A stretch of DNA of 64,000 bases from an uncultured Clostridia bacterium (lineage in GTDB: Bacteria > Bacillota > Clostridia > Oscillospirales > Ruminococcaceae). The stretch is taken from positions 1 through 64,000 of the forward strand of contig CAMVNQ010000010.1 in NCBI GenBank assembly GCA_947168885.1. Direction: 5' to 3'. Of the stretch, positions 14,078 through 23,439 are shown in pieces. The translations under genes were made by a program, and so were the position numbers. A model generated the notes under the pieces. That model was given only the letters and a program-made list of their open reading frames with translations. It made no database searches and was not told the DNA's origin. Each line of letters begins with the position of its first letter. Position 1 is the first letter of the stretch.

Positions 14078-17000
14078 TTATTTCTCCGTCGTGTCCTTTT
14101 CGTCGGCTGTACCGGACTTCTGTTCATCTTCTGCTTTCTTTTCAAAGCTCTTGTGGATATTATTTATATCCTCCATTGAACCGCCGCCAGTATCGTTAGG
14201 AGCGCGGAACTCTCCCTTATCGACGAGCCGCATGAACGCATCTACAACGTCCGATTCGAGCTGCGTACCAGACACCTCATTGATTATCGAAACGACCTTC
14301 TCGAAGTTCATACGCTTGCGGTACGGTCGGTTCGAGTACATAGCGTCGAAAGTATCCGCGACCGCGATTATCTGCGCTACACGCGGTATCTCATCACCCT
14401 TTAAGCCGTTCGGATAGCCTTTTCCGTCGGGACGCTCGTGATGCAAACCTGCTCCCGTTGCAAGTTCCGGCATTATGCTTATGTCCTTGAGTACGTTATA
14501 ACCGATAGTCGTATGCGACTTTATGATTGCGAACTCCTCGTCCGTAAGCTTTCCGGGCTTGTTGAGCACCTCCATGGGTACGCCTATCTTTCCTATGTCG
14601 TGCAGAAGCGCGATATTATGGTATTTCTCGATAGTGTCCTCATCGTAACCGAGCTCTTTTGTGAGCATCGTCGTATAATGCGCCACGCGCTTCGAATGAC
14701 CGTTCGTATAGTTGTCCTTGGCATCTATCGTTTTCGCGAATGCTTCACACATATCGCGGATTATGATCTTATTCTCGCGTTCTTTCTCAAGGAACGCGTT
14801 TGTCTTGTGACGGATATAATTCCTTACTATCTCCTCGACGATGAGTGCAGCCGCAAGTACGCATACCACATAGAACCATATCTGTTCATAAAATGCCCGT
14901 ACCTTTACTATCTTTATGCTCATGGACTGCTGTACATCATGTGTCGAGTTGTTTATCATAGCGAGCCGGAACTCATATTCACCACCCGCGAGGTTCGTGT
15001 ATCTCACCGGCTTCATCTCCGATTTGTTCAGGGATACCGGACTCTCGTCCGCGCCTTCAAGACAGTATTCTATCTGCGGGTCATGCATGGAATATGTGAG
15101 TGCATAGCCGTATATCGTGATAGTATGTGCCGATGAGGGCAATGTAACACACCCATTCCCGTCGGGGTAGTATTTTTCGTCATTCGCTTCGATGTACGGA
15201 ACGCTGAACTTTATGTCGTGCGTCTTATCGAAGTATCTGTCGATATTCACACGGCTTACACCTGTTCTTCCGGAGATATAAAGATCGCCGTTCTCGCTGA
15301 GATAGCTGAAAGAGTTGCCCGTAGGAACGCTCGGAAGCCCGTCCGCCACGCCATAGTAAAGATAGTCGAAGCTTTCCTTTTCAATAAGATCATGCGCGTT
15401 CACGACATAAATACCGTTTGACGAAAGTACCCATACATTGTCCGACCGGTCAAAGAAGATGTCGTAGTTGTTAGTATAAGGGAAACTGCCCGACACCTTG
15501 TATATCCTGTCGTCCTTGATGTATTCGAGAGAGTTCGATGTTATTATCCAGTAAACCCCGCGTTCGGTATCCTTCTTTATGCGAAGGATTATATCGCTTG
15601 TAAGCCCGTCCTCCCTGCCGAGACGGGATATTTTATTGCCGTCGATAACATAAATTCCGTTTCCGTCGGTACCGAGATAATACCTGCCGTCGTCGGTGAC
15701 TTCAGCAGTGAGCATTACCGTGTTGCTCAGTCCGGATTCCGCGCCTATACATTTCTCGATCTTACCGTTGTCGATCACGACAAGACCGCCGTTCGTAGCT
15801 TCAAGTACCTTGCCGTCGGGCGCTATAACAGTGCAGCGTGTCTTGTTGCTCAGAAGTCCGTCATTTTCGGTGTAACTGACAGTTTTTCCGTCCGCGGTGA
15901 CACAAACGAGACCCATATCGTTGCTGTATGTCGAAAACCAGAGATTACCGGACTTATCCTCGGTTATACAGCGGATACGCGTGTTGCCGAAATAGTCGGT
16001 AATGTCGTTCTTGACGCTGTACCCTTCACTGTCCGTTATCTGAAGTCCGGAGTCCGTTCCGATATACAGCATACCGTTATGCAGGCAGGTAGAGTTCACG
16101 ACAGTGTTTTCAAGGTCGGCGAAAGCTGTCACATCGGTGAACTTGTTCTCGACGATCTTCATTATACCCTGTCTCGACGATGCAAACCAAAGATTTCCCT
16201 CATAGTCCTCGTCCATTGAATCTATCTCACTTGTCATAGGGATATTCTCAAGCTGAACGAACTTTCCGTTCTCGTCGGTATAGAATATCATCTTGTTAGT
16301 AACGATCCATATCCTTCCGCTTGCATAGCCAATGCAGTTAACGGCATCAACGAGTTCCGCCTTTTCCGTGGTCACACCAGCGTCATTTCCGTCACTGTTG
16401 GTTATTACTGCACGCTTCTCGTAATAGATCGGTTCGGATTCGAGGCTCAGGAAGTTATCATCGAAGCTTCCGTGGCATACACGGCCAGACTCGGTGCCGA
16501 GATAAACACTTCCTGTTTTCTGCGGATCGGGAAAGATCGTGGTAACATCGTCTATCCCGAGATCACTGCTGTTATAGTAATCAGTAAGGCGCAGATCCTT
16601 TATGCGGAAAAACGCGCCGTTGCGTGCATTTCCGTAAACGCTGCCGTCCTTGTCCGCGGCAAGGTCAAGGATATAGAGATTATCGAGCTGCGGGTCGTTC
16701 AGCTCGTGTAAAGTGAGATCGCTGTCGATATAGCACATACCCTGTGTCGTACCGACGATTATGTTGCCGTTCCCGTCTTCTGTTATAGCGCGTATAGACG
16801 ACGACCTCAGACCGCTGGTATAGTCGAAATTCTTCTCACTTTCCCTGTCTCTGACCACTATACCGTTGTCATTCGTTCCCACCCAGAGACGGCATTTGCT
16901 GTCTTCAAAGACAGTATTGGCGTTGGTGATGCCGCCGGACGAATCCTGACGCTCGAACGACGACCCGTCGTAGCGGATAAGTCCGCTGTAACCGCCTATC

Positions 17001-17266
17001 CAGATGAAACCGTCCGATGCGGCGAGTATAACGTTAGCGTCCGACGTCGGGAGCCCGTTGTCAGCGTTATAGAGCTGCGCTGCGAATCCCGTATCGTTCA
17101 GCTGACCCGTGACTGCGGCACCACCACCGAAGCGATCGCGAGTTTCTGCGGCAGTCTGACCTGCGTTCTCACCACCGCTCTCCGCAAATACCGAAGCCGC
17201 CGCGGTAATTGTCAGCGCAAGTGCCGCCGCGGCGGATAAAACAGTTCTTATGAGCTTTTTAGTCAT
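14078..17266 (-). CDS. Beta-propeller sensor with C-terminal HD-GYP phosphodiesterase domain
   Basis: The protein has 1062 residues. A signal peptide (1-28) precedes 13-14 two-component-regulator propeller repeats (about 55-690; for example ILAASDGFIWIGGYSGLIRY, GNLWFSTYS). A Y_Y_Y-like domain follows (about 700-790), then a membrane helix near 800-820 (IWFYVVCVLAAALIVEEIV). The cytoplasmic HD-GYP domain has HDIGKIGVP, then HHERPDGKGYPNG and AVADTFDAM. HD-GYP enzymes hydrolyse cyclic di-GMP (or cGAMP), and the metal-binding HD and GYP residues are intact, so it is probably active. Bacterial proteins of this layout usually sense carbohydrates outside the cell through a histidine kinase; here the output is nucleotide signalling. 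The last 50 residues are a Lys/Glu-rich tail. It lies one base after the YunG-like gene in a minus-strand run. Confidence 0.88.
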   Translation of the reverse strand: MTKKLIRTVLSAAAALALTITAAASVFAESGGENAGQTAAETRDRFGGGAAVTGQLNDTGFAAQLYNADNGLPTSDANVILAASDGFIWIGGYSGLIRYDGSSFERQDSSGGITNANTVFEDSKCRLWVGTNDNGIVVRDRESEKNFDYTSGLRSSSIRAITEDGNGNIIVGTTQGMCYIDSDLTLHELNDPQLDNLYILDLAADKDGSVYGNARNGAFFRIKDLRLTDYYNSSDLGIDDVTTIFPDPQKTGSVYLGTESGRVCHGSFDDNFLSLESEPIYYEKRAVITNSDGNDAGVTTEKAELVDAVNCIGYASGRIWIVTNKMIFYTDENGKFVQLENIPMTSEIDSMDEDYEGNLWFASSRQGIMKIVENKFTDVTAFADLENTVVNSTCLHNGMLYIGTDSGLQITDSEGYSVKNDITDYFGNTRIRCITEDKSGNLWFSTYSNDMGLVCVTADGKTVSYTENDGLLSNKTRCTVIAPDGKVLEATNGGLVVIDNGKIEKCIGAESGLSNTVMLTAEVTDDGRYYLGTDGNGIYVIDGNKISRLGREDGLTSDIILRIKKDTERGVYWIITSNSLEYIKDDRIYKVSGSFPYTNNYDIFFDRSDNVWVLSSNGIYVVNAHDLIEKESFDYLYYGVADGLPSVPTGNSFSYLSENGDLYISGRTGVSRVNIDRYFDKTHDIKFSVPYIEANDEKYYPDGNGCVTLPSSAHTITIYGYALTYSMHDPQIEYCLEGADESPVSLNKSEMKPVRYTNLAGGEYEFRLAMINNSTHDVQQSMSIKIVKVRAFYEQIWFYVVCVLAAALIVEEIVRNYIRHKTNAFLEKERENKIIIRDMCEAFAKTIDAKDNYTNGHSKRVAHYTTMLTKELGYDEDTIEKYHNIALLHDIGKIGVPMEVLNKPGKLTDEEFAIIKSHTTIGYNVLKDISIMPELATGAGLHHERPDGKGYPNGLKGDEIPRVAQIIAVADTFDAMYSNRPYRKRMNFEKVVSIINEVSGTQLESDVVDAFMRLVDKGEFRAPNDTGGGSMEDINNIHKSFEKKAEDEQKSGTADEKDTTEK

Positions 17267-17267
17267 C

Positions 17268-17714
17268 TCAGTGACCTCTTTTCTCCGAAAGATATTTATT
17301 CAACTGATCACGCAGATATTCATATCGTTCTTTCTTCTCCGGCTTCGCGAAATGCACTTCGCGGAACTGTTCGGGGTTATCGTCATAGCAGAGTTTCTCG
17401 TCTCCGAACTGCTCGCTCGTAAGGTCGAACACGCAGTCGCCTATGACGTTGTAGCAGTGGTAATTTCCGCCGTCACGGAGAATGCCGTACACCTTACCGC
17501 CGAATATATCCTGTGCAAGGAACGCGGTTATCGAACACTGTCCGAGCGTTCTGTTGTCCTCGCTCCACCTGTCGCGCATCCGCGGCGCACAGGTCTGGCT
17601 GCACCATATACCCGAAAGTATATCGTAAAGTTCGCGCGGATCACGTATAGCACCGTAATCTGCGTTTGTTGGCTTTACATCCGCGCTCTCCCAGCCGTAA
17701 AATCTGTATTCCAT
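17268..17714 (-). CDS. YunG-like protein
   Basis: The protein has 148 residues. The pattern WCSQTCAPRMRDRW, then LGQCSITAFLAQDIFGG, GNYHCYNVI and FDLTSEQF matches the YunG family of small bacterial proteins. The Cys in GQCSITAF and the His in NYHCYN are arranged like a papain/transglutaminase-type core, but enzymatic activity has not been shown to my knowledge. It sits between a histidine phosphatase and the HD-GYP gene with gaps of 13 and 1 bp, so it is likely cotranscribed. The function is unknown. Confidence 0.65.
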   Translation of the reverse strand: MEYRFYGWESADVKPTNADYGAIRDPRELYDILSGIWCSQTCAPRMRDRWSEDNRTLGQCSITAFLAQDIFGGKVYGILRDGGNYHCYNVIGDCVFDLTSEQFGDEKLCYDDNPEQFREVHFAKPEKKERYEYLRDQLNKYLSEKRGH

Positions 17715-17727
17715 AAAACGGCTCCTT

Positions 17728-18279
17728 TCAAAGCAGTTTCATAAGCTTGCAGTTCGGTATGCCGGCGCTCCAGAAATCCTTTATCGGCATATTCCGTACC
17801 TGACATACTATACTGCTGTTCATAGCTCCGTGCCCGACGATAAGCACATCTTTTCCGTCATTCACCTGCGGAAGCGCTGTCTCACGCAAAAACTCTCCGG
17901 TTCTTGCGAAAAGCTCCTCAAAGCTCTCCGCACCCCCGGGCGGATCGGTGTATTTCTCGGGTTCCAGAAACAGCGTATTTATCGGGCAGTTCGGTATCTC
18001 AAAACTGTAAGCAAGACCTTCGTACTCCCCGAAGCCCATTTCCATAAGCCTGTCGTCCGTAATAATCGGGACATTCCTGCCCTTAAGCAGTATTTCTGCG
18101 GTCTCCCGTGCCCGTATCAGCGGCGAGCAGAAGCAGATATCGAAATGCACGTCCTTGTATTCGTTACGGGCATTTTCAGCCATTTCTCTGCCTTCGTCAT
18201 TCAGCGGGATATCCGTGTGTCCCTGTAATCTGTGCTGTTCGTTCCAGTCGGTCTTTCCGTGCCTTATAATATACAGCAT
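17728..18279 (-). CDS. Histidine phosphatase (phosphoglycerate mutase-like)
   Basis: The protein has 183 residues. The catalytic RHG motif is at the N-terminus (LYIIRHGKTDWNEQHRLQGH), the second Arg/Glu pair is in SPLIRARETAEILL and MGFGEYEG, and the second catalytic His is in IVGHGAMN. The length and motif order match cofactor-dependent phosphatases of the GpmB/CobC/PhoE group. The substrate cannot be told from sequence; there are no cobalamin genes nearby. It lies 12 bp after queA in the same direction. Confidence 0.85.
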   Translation of the reverse strand: MLYIIRHGKTDWNEQHRLQGHTDIPLNDEGREMAENARNEYKDVHFDICFCSPLIRARETAEILLKGRNVPIITDDRLMEMGFGEYEGLAYSFEIPNCPINTLFLEPEKYTDPPGGAESFEELFARTGEFLRETALPQVNDGKDVLIVGHGAMNSSIVCQVRNMPIKDFWSAGIPNCKLMKLL

Positions 18280-18291
18280 CGCAATGCTCCC

Positions 18292-19314
18292 TTATGATAT
18301 AAACATACTGTCGCCGAAAGAAAAGAAGCGGTATCGTTCCTCTATCGCTGTCCGATATGCGGCAAGTGTCTTTTCACGTCCGAGAAACGCGCTCACAAGC
18401 ATTATGAGCGTACTTTCCGGGAGATGAAAATTCGTTATCAGACCGTCTATCACTTTGAATTCATAGCCGGGGTAAATGAAGATACCGGTGCTCTCCGAAC
18501 ACTCGCGCACTTCGCCGTATTTCTGAGCACAGGCTTCGAGTGTGCGGCAGCTCGTAGTGCCGACTGAGATAACGCGCCCGCCGCGCTTTTTGCATTCCGC
18601 GATCTTCTGCGCCGTTACAGCCGGTATCGAGAAATGCTCGACGTGCATCTTGTGGTCGAGTATGTTTTCTTCCTTGACCGGACGGAATGTTCCGAGCCCG
18701 ACATGAAGAGTCACAAAAGCCGTGTCAACGCCTTTTTCGCGTATCGACTCAAACACCCTGTCGGTAAAGTGCAGCCCCGCTGTCGGTGCTGCCGCCGAGC
18801 CTGTCTCGCGGCAGTATATCGTGTTGTATCTGTCCTTGTTTCTGAGCTTCTCGGTGATGTACGGCGGGAGCGGCATCTGACCGATACGGTCGAGGATGTC
18901 GAAGAAAACGCCGTCGAAATCGAAGCGGACTATTCGGTTACCGTCGGGCAGAACATCAAGCACCTCGCCGGTGAGCTCGTCCGAGAATTTCACCCGCGCA
19001 CCGCGTTTGAGCCTACGACCCGGGCGGACTATCGCCTCCCATGTATCGTTGCCATGCTGCTCCAGAAGCAGGAATTCGCAGACAACTCCGGTCTCTTCCT
19101 TTACGCCGATTATGCGTGCCGGAAACACCTTCGAGTCGTTCATGACGAGAAGGTCACCCTCACGCAGATACTCCGCGAGATCATAGAAATGATCGTGCGT
19201 TATCTCGCCGCTCGCACGGTCTATCTTCATAAGACGTGAGCTGTCGCGGGGCTCAAGCGGTGTCTGCGCTATGAGCTCCTGCGGCAGGTCGTAATAAAAT
19301 TCCGATTTAAGCAT
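18292..19314 (-). CDS. queA: tRNA preQ1(34) S-adenosylmethionine ribosyltransferase-isomerase
   Basis: The protein has 340 residues, the standard length. QueA features are the start FYYDLPQELIAQTPLEPRDSSRL, then LLVMNDSKVFPARI, GSAAAPTAGLHFT, TLHVGLGTFRPV, SVGTTSCRTLE and TNFHLPESTLIMLVSAFLG. It transfers the ribosyl part of AdoMet to preQ1 in the wobble position of tRNA, making epoxyqueuosine. No tgt or other queuosine genes are in the window; tgt often follows queA elsewhere. It is part of the minus-strand run from hslO onward. Confidence 0.97.
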   Translation of the reverse strand: MLKSEFYYDLPQELIAQTPLEPRDSSRLMKIDRASGEITHDHFYDLAEYLREGDLLVMNDSKVFPARIIGVKEETGVVCEFLLLEQHGNDTWEAIVRPGRRLKRGARVKFSDELTGEVLDVLPDGNRIVRFDFDGVFFDILDRIGQMPLPPYITEKLRNKDRYNTIYCRETGSAAAPTAGLHFTDRVFESIREKGVDTAFVTLHVGLGTFRPVKEENILDHKMHVEHFSIPAVTAQKIAECKKRGGRVISVGTTSCRTLEACAQKYGEVRECSESTGIFIYPGYEFKVIDGLITNFHLPESTLIMLVSAFLGREKTLAAYRTAIEERYRFFSFGDSMFIS

Positions 19315-19360
19315 AGCTTATCCCTTTATCCGAAATATCATAGTTTTGTTTTAAGATCAT

Positions 19361-19711
19361 CTATCTGTAATATTCTATCGCGCAGTTCCCGTCGTCATCG
19401 AACATCTCAATCTCGTATGTCAGCGTGCCGTCCTTGTATATCTCATCGTACAGCTCGCCGAGCTTCTCTGTTCGTCCCGTTACTGTAGTCCACCCGTCGT
19501 TGGGAAGCGCTATCTCCGTGTCGGATCCGTCGATGTCGCCGTCGATTAGCCCGATAGCGTAGCTTATACTGTCGTTTGTCCAGCCATATCCGAGACCGCG
19601 AAGATTTGCCCTGCCGTATCTCGCGGAAAGCTCATCCCAGAACGCGCCGATAGTCTCGTACTGCTTATCGCCGACGGTTGAGAACGTCCTGCCGATACCT
19701 CTGAATATCAC
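19361..19711 (-). CDS. Small protein, GyrI-like effector-binding fold (tentative)
   Basis: The protein has 116 residues. It resembles the compact GyrI/AraC effector-binding family by the segments FWDELSARYG, YAIGLIDGD, GWTTVTGRTEKLGELYDEIY and EIEMFDDDG, which lie where those proteins have their helices and terminal strands. The similarity is by eye only. The start overlaps the end of the alpha/beta hydrolase gene by 4 bp, so they are coupled. A small-molecule-binding role is possible. Confidence 0.4.
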   Translation of the reverse strand: MIFRGIGRTFSTVGDKQYETIGAFWDELSARYGRANLRGLGYGWTNDSISYAIGLIDGDIDGSDTEIALPNDGWTTVTGRTEKLGELYDEIYKDGTLTYEIEMFDDDGNCAIEYYR

Positions 19712-20508
19712 TTTTCATCCCTCTCAAAAAACTCAAAAGTGCGCGTTCTGAACTCCGGTTCCTCGTCATAGATCGAGTGATAGCCGTCCTCGAAAATATA
19801 CAGTTCACCGTGAGTTTTTTCCGCCAGCGTCTCGAAATCCTTACGGCACATAAGCTTGTCTTTTCCGCCGCCGAGAACGAGCACGGGGCACTGTATCTTA
19901 TACAGCTTCGACAGCATATCGAAACCTATCACGCCTTTTGAAAGAATGACAAATCTCTTCAGCTCATCGTCTGTTGTGATTTTTGCAAGGTATGTAAAGG
20001 CTTTATTGTTACGCTTTAAAAGTTCGGGGGTATATACCGCTTCGGCAAAGCCGAGACATAACTCGGCCGCACGTCCGGATTCGGCAAACTTTATCCATTC
20101 CCCGATACCTTTCGCGGAAGTGCCGTCAACCTTTCCGCAGGTCGAACCGAGCAGAAGCTTATGTACAAGATTGGGGCGCTCGGCAGCTATAACCTGAGAG
20201 ATCATACCGCCAAGGGATATTCCGAAAAAGTATGCGTCCTTTATACCGAGTGCATCGAGAGCAACCGCCGTATCACGCGCCATATCGTGAACGTTGTACA
20301 CGGGCGGGAGCTCCTTTCGCCGTTCAAAGACATATATCGTGTATTTTTCATGGAAGAGACTGAACGCTTCTGCAATGAAATCCGCCGATTCCATTACGCT
20401 CCTGATGCCAAGCCCGGGTATCACTACCATTATCTTTGAGCCCGTTCCGAATTTACAGTATTCCATTTCAAACGAGACAGTCTTTATCGTTTCTATCTTT
20501 ATTGACAT
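19708..20508 (-). CDS. Alpha/beta hydrolase
   Basis: The protein has 266 residues. The nucleophile elbow is GISLGGM (Ser near residue 105), the oxyanion region IPGLG comes earlier, and the acid and base candidates are Asp in GGGKDKLM and His in DGYHSIYDE. The closest general type is the lipase/esterase or acyl-hydrolase fold; the substrate is unknown. I use ATG 20508, with GGAG 8 bp upstream; an in-frame upstream start at 20544 would overlap hslO. It is coupled to the following small gene. Confidence 0.85.
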   Translation of the reverse strand: MSIKIETIKTVSFEMEYCKFGTGSKIMVVIPGLGIRSVMESADFIAEAFSLFHEKYTIYVFERRKELPPVYNVHDMARDTAVALDALGIKDAYFFGISLGGMISQVIAAERPNLVHKLLLGSTCGKVDGTSAKGIGEWIKFAESGRAAELCLGFAEAVYTPELLKRNNKAFTYLAKITTDDELKRFVILSKGVIGFDMLSKLYKIQCPVLVLGGGKDKLMCRKDFETLAEKTHGELYIFEDGYHSIYDEEPEFRTRTFEFFERDEK

Positions 20509-20524
20509 GAATGCTTCTCCTGTG

Positions 20525-21406
20525 TCAGTGTTCCGCCGCTTCAAGCAGCGCCTTTATCTCTCCGGATGTGAACTTGTACTTCTTGTCACAGAAATGACAG
20601 CACACCTCGGTCTCGTCCTGTTCATCGGCAAGCTTTGCGAGCTCGTCGCGTCCGAGAGAAAGAAGTATCTGCTCGGTGCGTTCGCGGCTGCAGTTGCAGT
20701 AGTATGAACACTCCCACTCATCAAGGACTTCACCGTTCAGACCTTCAAGTCCCATGAGCGCTATCTCTTCGGGAGTCTTTCCCTGCTCCATAAGCTCGGT
20801 GACGGACTGCATAGACTTTATGTTGTTCTCGATGAAATCTATCGCTTTCTCATTTATCGGCGGAACAAGCTGGATTAGATAACCGCCCGCGTGCTTTACC
20901 GACCAGTCGCGGTCAACAAGAACGCCGAGTGCGCAGACTGTGGGTATCTGCTCGCTTATTGCATAGTAGCTTGTTATGTCCTCGGCTATCTCGCCGGAGA
21001 TTATCGGCACCTGTGTCGCATAAGGCTCCTTAAGTCCGAGGTCTTTGATGACACCGAGAAATCCGTCGGTGCCCACATAACCGGATACATCAAGCTTGCC
21101 GTTCGGTTTGAGCGGGAGATCGACGTTCACGTTATCTGCATAGCACTTGACGTTGCCCATATAATCGGCGGCTACAACGATGTTACCCGCGGGACCGTTT
21201 CCGTTCATACGAAGCGTGAGCCGGTCATCCTCGGATTTAAGCATAGCACCCATTATCGAACCTGCTGTTGCGAGCCTGCCGAGAGCGGCGGTCGCGACAG
21301 GTGTTGTCTTGTGCAGTCTGAATATCTCGTTGACAATATCGGTAGAATCTATTGCCGAGCAAAGAACGCTGCCGTCCGCCGATAAAGCTCTTACTATCTT
21401 TGACAA
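20525..21406 (-). CDS. hslO: Redox-regulated chaperone Hsp33
   Basis: The protein has 293 residues. The family start KIVRALSADGSVLCSAIDSTD is followed by ATAALGRLATAGSIMGAMLK. The C-terminal redox switch has the four zinc cysteines in the CSYYCNCSRERTEQILLSLG region and in CCHFCDKKYKF (about residues 235-270). Oxidation releases zinc and activates the holdase. There is one extra Cys next to each pair compared with the minimal CxC/CxxC pattern. The gene lies 71 bp after hisD; a shared transcript with the his genes is possible. Confidence 0.96.
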   Translation of the reverse strand: MSKIVRALSADGSVLCSAIDSTDIVNEIFRLHKTTPVATAALGRLATAGSIMGAMLKSEDDRLTLRMNGNGPAGNIVVAADYMGNVKCYADNVNVDLPLKPNGKLDVSGYVGTDGFLGVIKDLGLKEPYATQVPIISGEIAEDITSYYAISEQIPTVCALGVLVDRDWSVKHAGGYLIQLVPPINEKAIDFIENNIKSMQSVTELMEQGKTPEEIALMGLEGLNGEVLDEWECSYYCNCSRERTEQILLSLGRDELAKLADEQDETEVCCHFCDKKYKFTSGEIKALLEAAEH

Positions 21407-21477
21407 TCTACTGTCTCCTTCTTATCTTTTATCTGTATTTCCCCCGCCATTGACGGGGGAATATTGTGCCGTAACGT

Positions 21478-22776
21478 TCAGTTTTTTCTAAGATCTTCTA
21501 TTCTTACTTTTATCGAGTTTGCGTGTGCCGTAAGTCTTTCGCGCTCCGCAACACGGATAATATCGTCCGCCGCAGAGTTAAGGGCATCCGCTGTATAGTA
21601 GATATAGCTCGATTTCTTTATGAAGCTGTCAACGGACAGCGGCGAGAAGAAGCGTGCAGTGCCGCTTGTCGGAAGAACGTGGTTCGGACCGGCATAGTAG
21701 TCTCCGAGAGGTTCGGGAGCGTACTCTCCGAGGAACAGCGAACCAACGTTCACAATGCGCCCGATGAATTCAAGCGGATTTCTCGCCACTACCTCACAGT
21801 GCTCCGGAGCAAGCGCGTTCGCTATATCACACGCATCGGAGATGCTGTCGGTCACAATTATCTTTCCATAGTTCGTAAGCGAATAGTCGATTATCTCCTT
21901 GCGTTCGAGTGTCTGCATCTGGCGCTCGATCTCTTTCGTTGTCTCTTCCGCTATGCGCCCGCTCGTAGTTATAAGTATCGCGCTCGCGATCTTGTCGTGC
22001 TCTGCCTGAGACATAAGGTCGGCGGCAAGGTACTTCGGGTTAGCTGTATCGTCCGCGACAACGAGTATCTCACTCGGACCCGCGATCATGTCTATATCGA
22101 CCGTTCCGTAGAGCAGCTTCTTAGCGGTAGCAACGAAAATGTTTCCGGGGCCTACAATCTTTGATACTTTCGGTATCTCTTCGGTACCGTAAGCAAGCGC
22201 GGCAACAGCCTGTGCGCCTCCGCACATGAATATGCTGTCAACTCCGCAGAGCGCAGCCGCTACAAGTATATCCTTGTTCGGCGTACCGTCCTTGAGCGGA
22301 GGTGTAACCATTACTATCTCGCCGACACCTGCTATCTTCGCAGGTATCGCGTTCATCAGAACCGAAGACGGGTATGCGGCAGTACCGCCGGGAACATAAA
22401 GCCCGACTTTGTCGAGACCGCGGACGCGCTGACCAAGAATAACGCCCGTTTCATCGGTCATCATATAACCGTTCTGCTTCTGTCTCTCGTGGAACGCGGT
22501 TATCTTTTCGATGCAGTTCAGAAGTGACTCCACAAGCTCTCTGTCCGCTTCTGTGAGAGCGTCCTGAATGACTTCCTGCGGTACTCTGTAATACTTCACA
22601 TCCGGGCAGTCGAACTTTGCTGTGTACTGCTTTACGGCTTTGTCGCCGTTCTCTTTGACATCGGCAATTATCGCGCGTACCGTCTTTTCGACATCTGCGT
22701 TGATCTCGCCGCTTCTCTTTTCTACTTCTTTGAGGAAAGCCTTTTCGCTTCCGTCAGCTTTTATAGTTCCTATCAT
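21478..22776 (-). CDS. hisD: Histidinol dehydrogenase
   Basis: The protein has 432 residues, full length. Hallmark segments are KVGLYVPGGTAAYPSSVLM, GPGNIFVATAKK, IDMIAGPSEILVVADD, LMSQAEHDKIASAIL and NHVLPTSGTARFFSPLSV. It carries out the last two NAD-dependent oxidations of histidine synthesis, using a zinc ion. It is the third gene of hisZ-hisG-hisD, with a gap of 14 bp to hisG, in one operon. The other his genes are not in the window. Confidence 0.97.
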   Translation of the reverse strand: MIGTIKADGSEKAFLKEVEKRSGEINADVEKTVRAIIADVKENGDKAVKQYTAKFDCPDVKYYRVPQEVIQDALTEADRELVESLLNCIEKITAFHERQKQNGYMMTDETGVILGQRVRGLDKVGLYVPGGTAAYPSSVLMNAIPAKIAGVGEIVMVTPPLKDGTPNKDILVAAALCGVDSIFMCGGAQAVAALAYGTEEIPKVSKIVGPGNIFVATAKKLLYGTVDIDMIAGPSEILVVADDTANPKYLAADLMSQAEHDKIASAILITTSGRIAEETTKEIERQMQTLERKEIIDYSLTNYGKIIVTDSISDACDIANALAPEHCEVVARNPLEFIGRIVNVGSLFLGEYAPEPLGDYYAGPNHVLPTSGTARFFSPLSVDSFIKKSSYIYYTADALNSAADDIIRVAERERLTAHANSIKVRIEDLRKN

Positions 22777-22790
22777 TTCAGTTTCCTTTC

Positions 22791-23426
22791 TTAAAGCGCA
22801 GCCTGCATAGCCGCCGCAAGTTCTTCTATACGTTCTTTTTTTAGCTTCATGCTTACCGTGTTTACAATAAGTCTCGCTGAGATCGGCACAACGTCCTCTA
22901 TGACCTCAAGGCCGTTTTCTCTGAGCGTCGTTCCTGTCTCGACTATATCCACTATGCCGTCAGCTATCCTGAGCAGAGGCGCGAGCTCGACCGAGCCCTC
23001 GATCTTCACGATATCAACGTCCATTCTCTTGCTCTCAAAGAAATGTCGTGTAACATTCGGGTATTTCGTCGCTACTGTCTTCACACCGACGCCGCCATAG
23101 AAATCCGTACCCTTCTTCCCGGCGAGCGCGAATTTGCAGCGGCCGAAGCCGAGATCGGCGATCTCGAAATACTTGCCGCCGTGTTCAAGTATCGTGTCCT
23201 TTCCGACAACACCGATGTCACACGCGCCGAGTTCAACGTATGTTATGACATCCGCAGCCTTAGCGAGCACTACCTCTATGTTTCTTCCCGGTATAGTAAG
23301 TATGAGCCGTCTGCCCTTTTCCCTGAGCTCGGTCACGTCATAGCCCATTTTCTCAAACAGACCGACAGTATCCTTTTCGAGCCTGCCCTTTGTAAGTGCT
23401 ATTCTTAATGCAGTATTTTCAGCCAT
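22791..23426 (-). CDS. hisG: ATP phosphoribosyltransferase, short form
   Basis: The protein has 211 residues, the short HisG type that lacks the regulatory domain and needs HisZ. Motifs are ALTKGRLEKDTVGLFEKMG, GACDIGVVGKDTILEH, DLGFGRCKFALA and DGIVDIVETGTTLRENGL (the PRPP-binding region). It performs the first step of histidine synthesis. It sits between hisZ and hisD with gaps of 13 and 14 bp. The short form fits the presence of hisZ next to it. Confidence 0.97.
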   Translation of the reverse strand: MAENTALRIALTKGRLEKDTVGLFEKMGYDVTELREKGRRLILTIPGRNIEVVLAKAADVITYVELGACDIGVVGKDTILEHGGKYFEIADLGFGRCKFALAGKKGTDFYGGVGVKTVATKYPNVTRHFFESKRMDVDIVKIEGSVELAPLLRIADGIVDIVETGTTLRENGLEVIEDVVPISARLIVNTVSMKLKKERIEELAAAMQAAL

Positions 23427-23439
23427 TTCCGTTTCCTCC

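Noticed and set aside
13643-14417. Overlapping plus-strand open frames across the tandem hairpins
   Set aside because: They are produced by the repeats and by the antisense of the HD-GYP gene; the translations are repetitive with no ribosome site.
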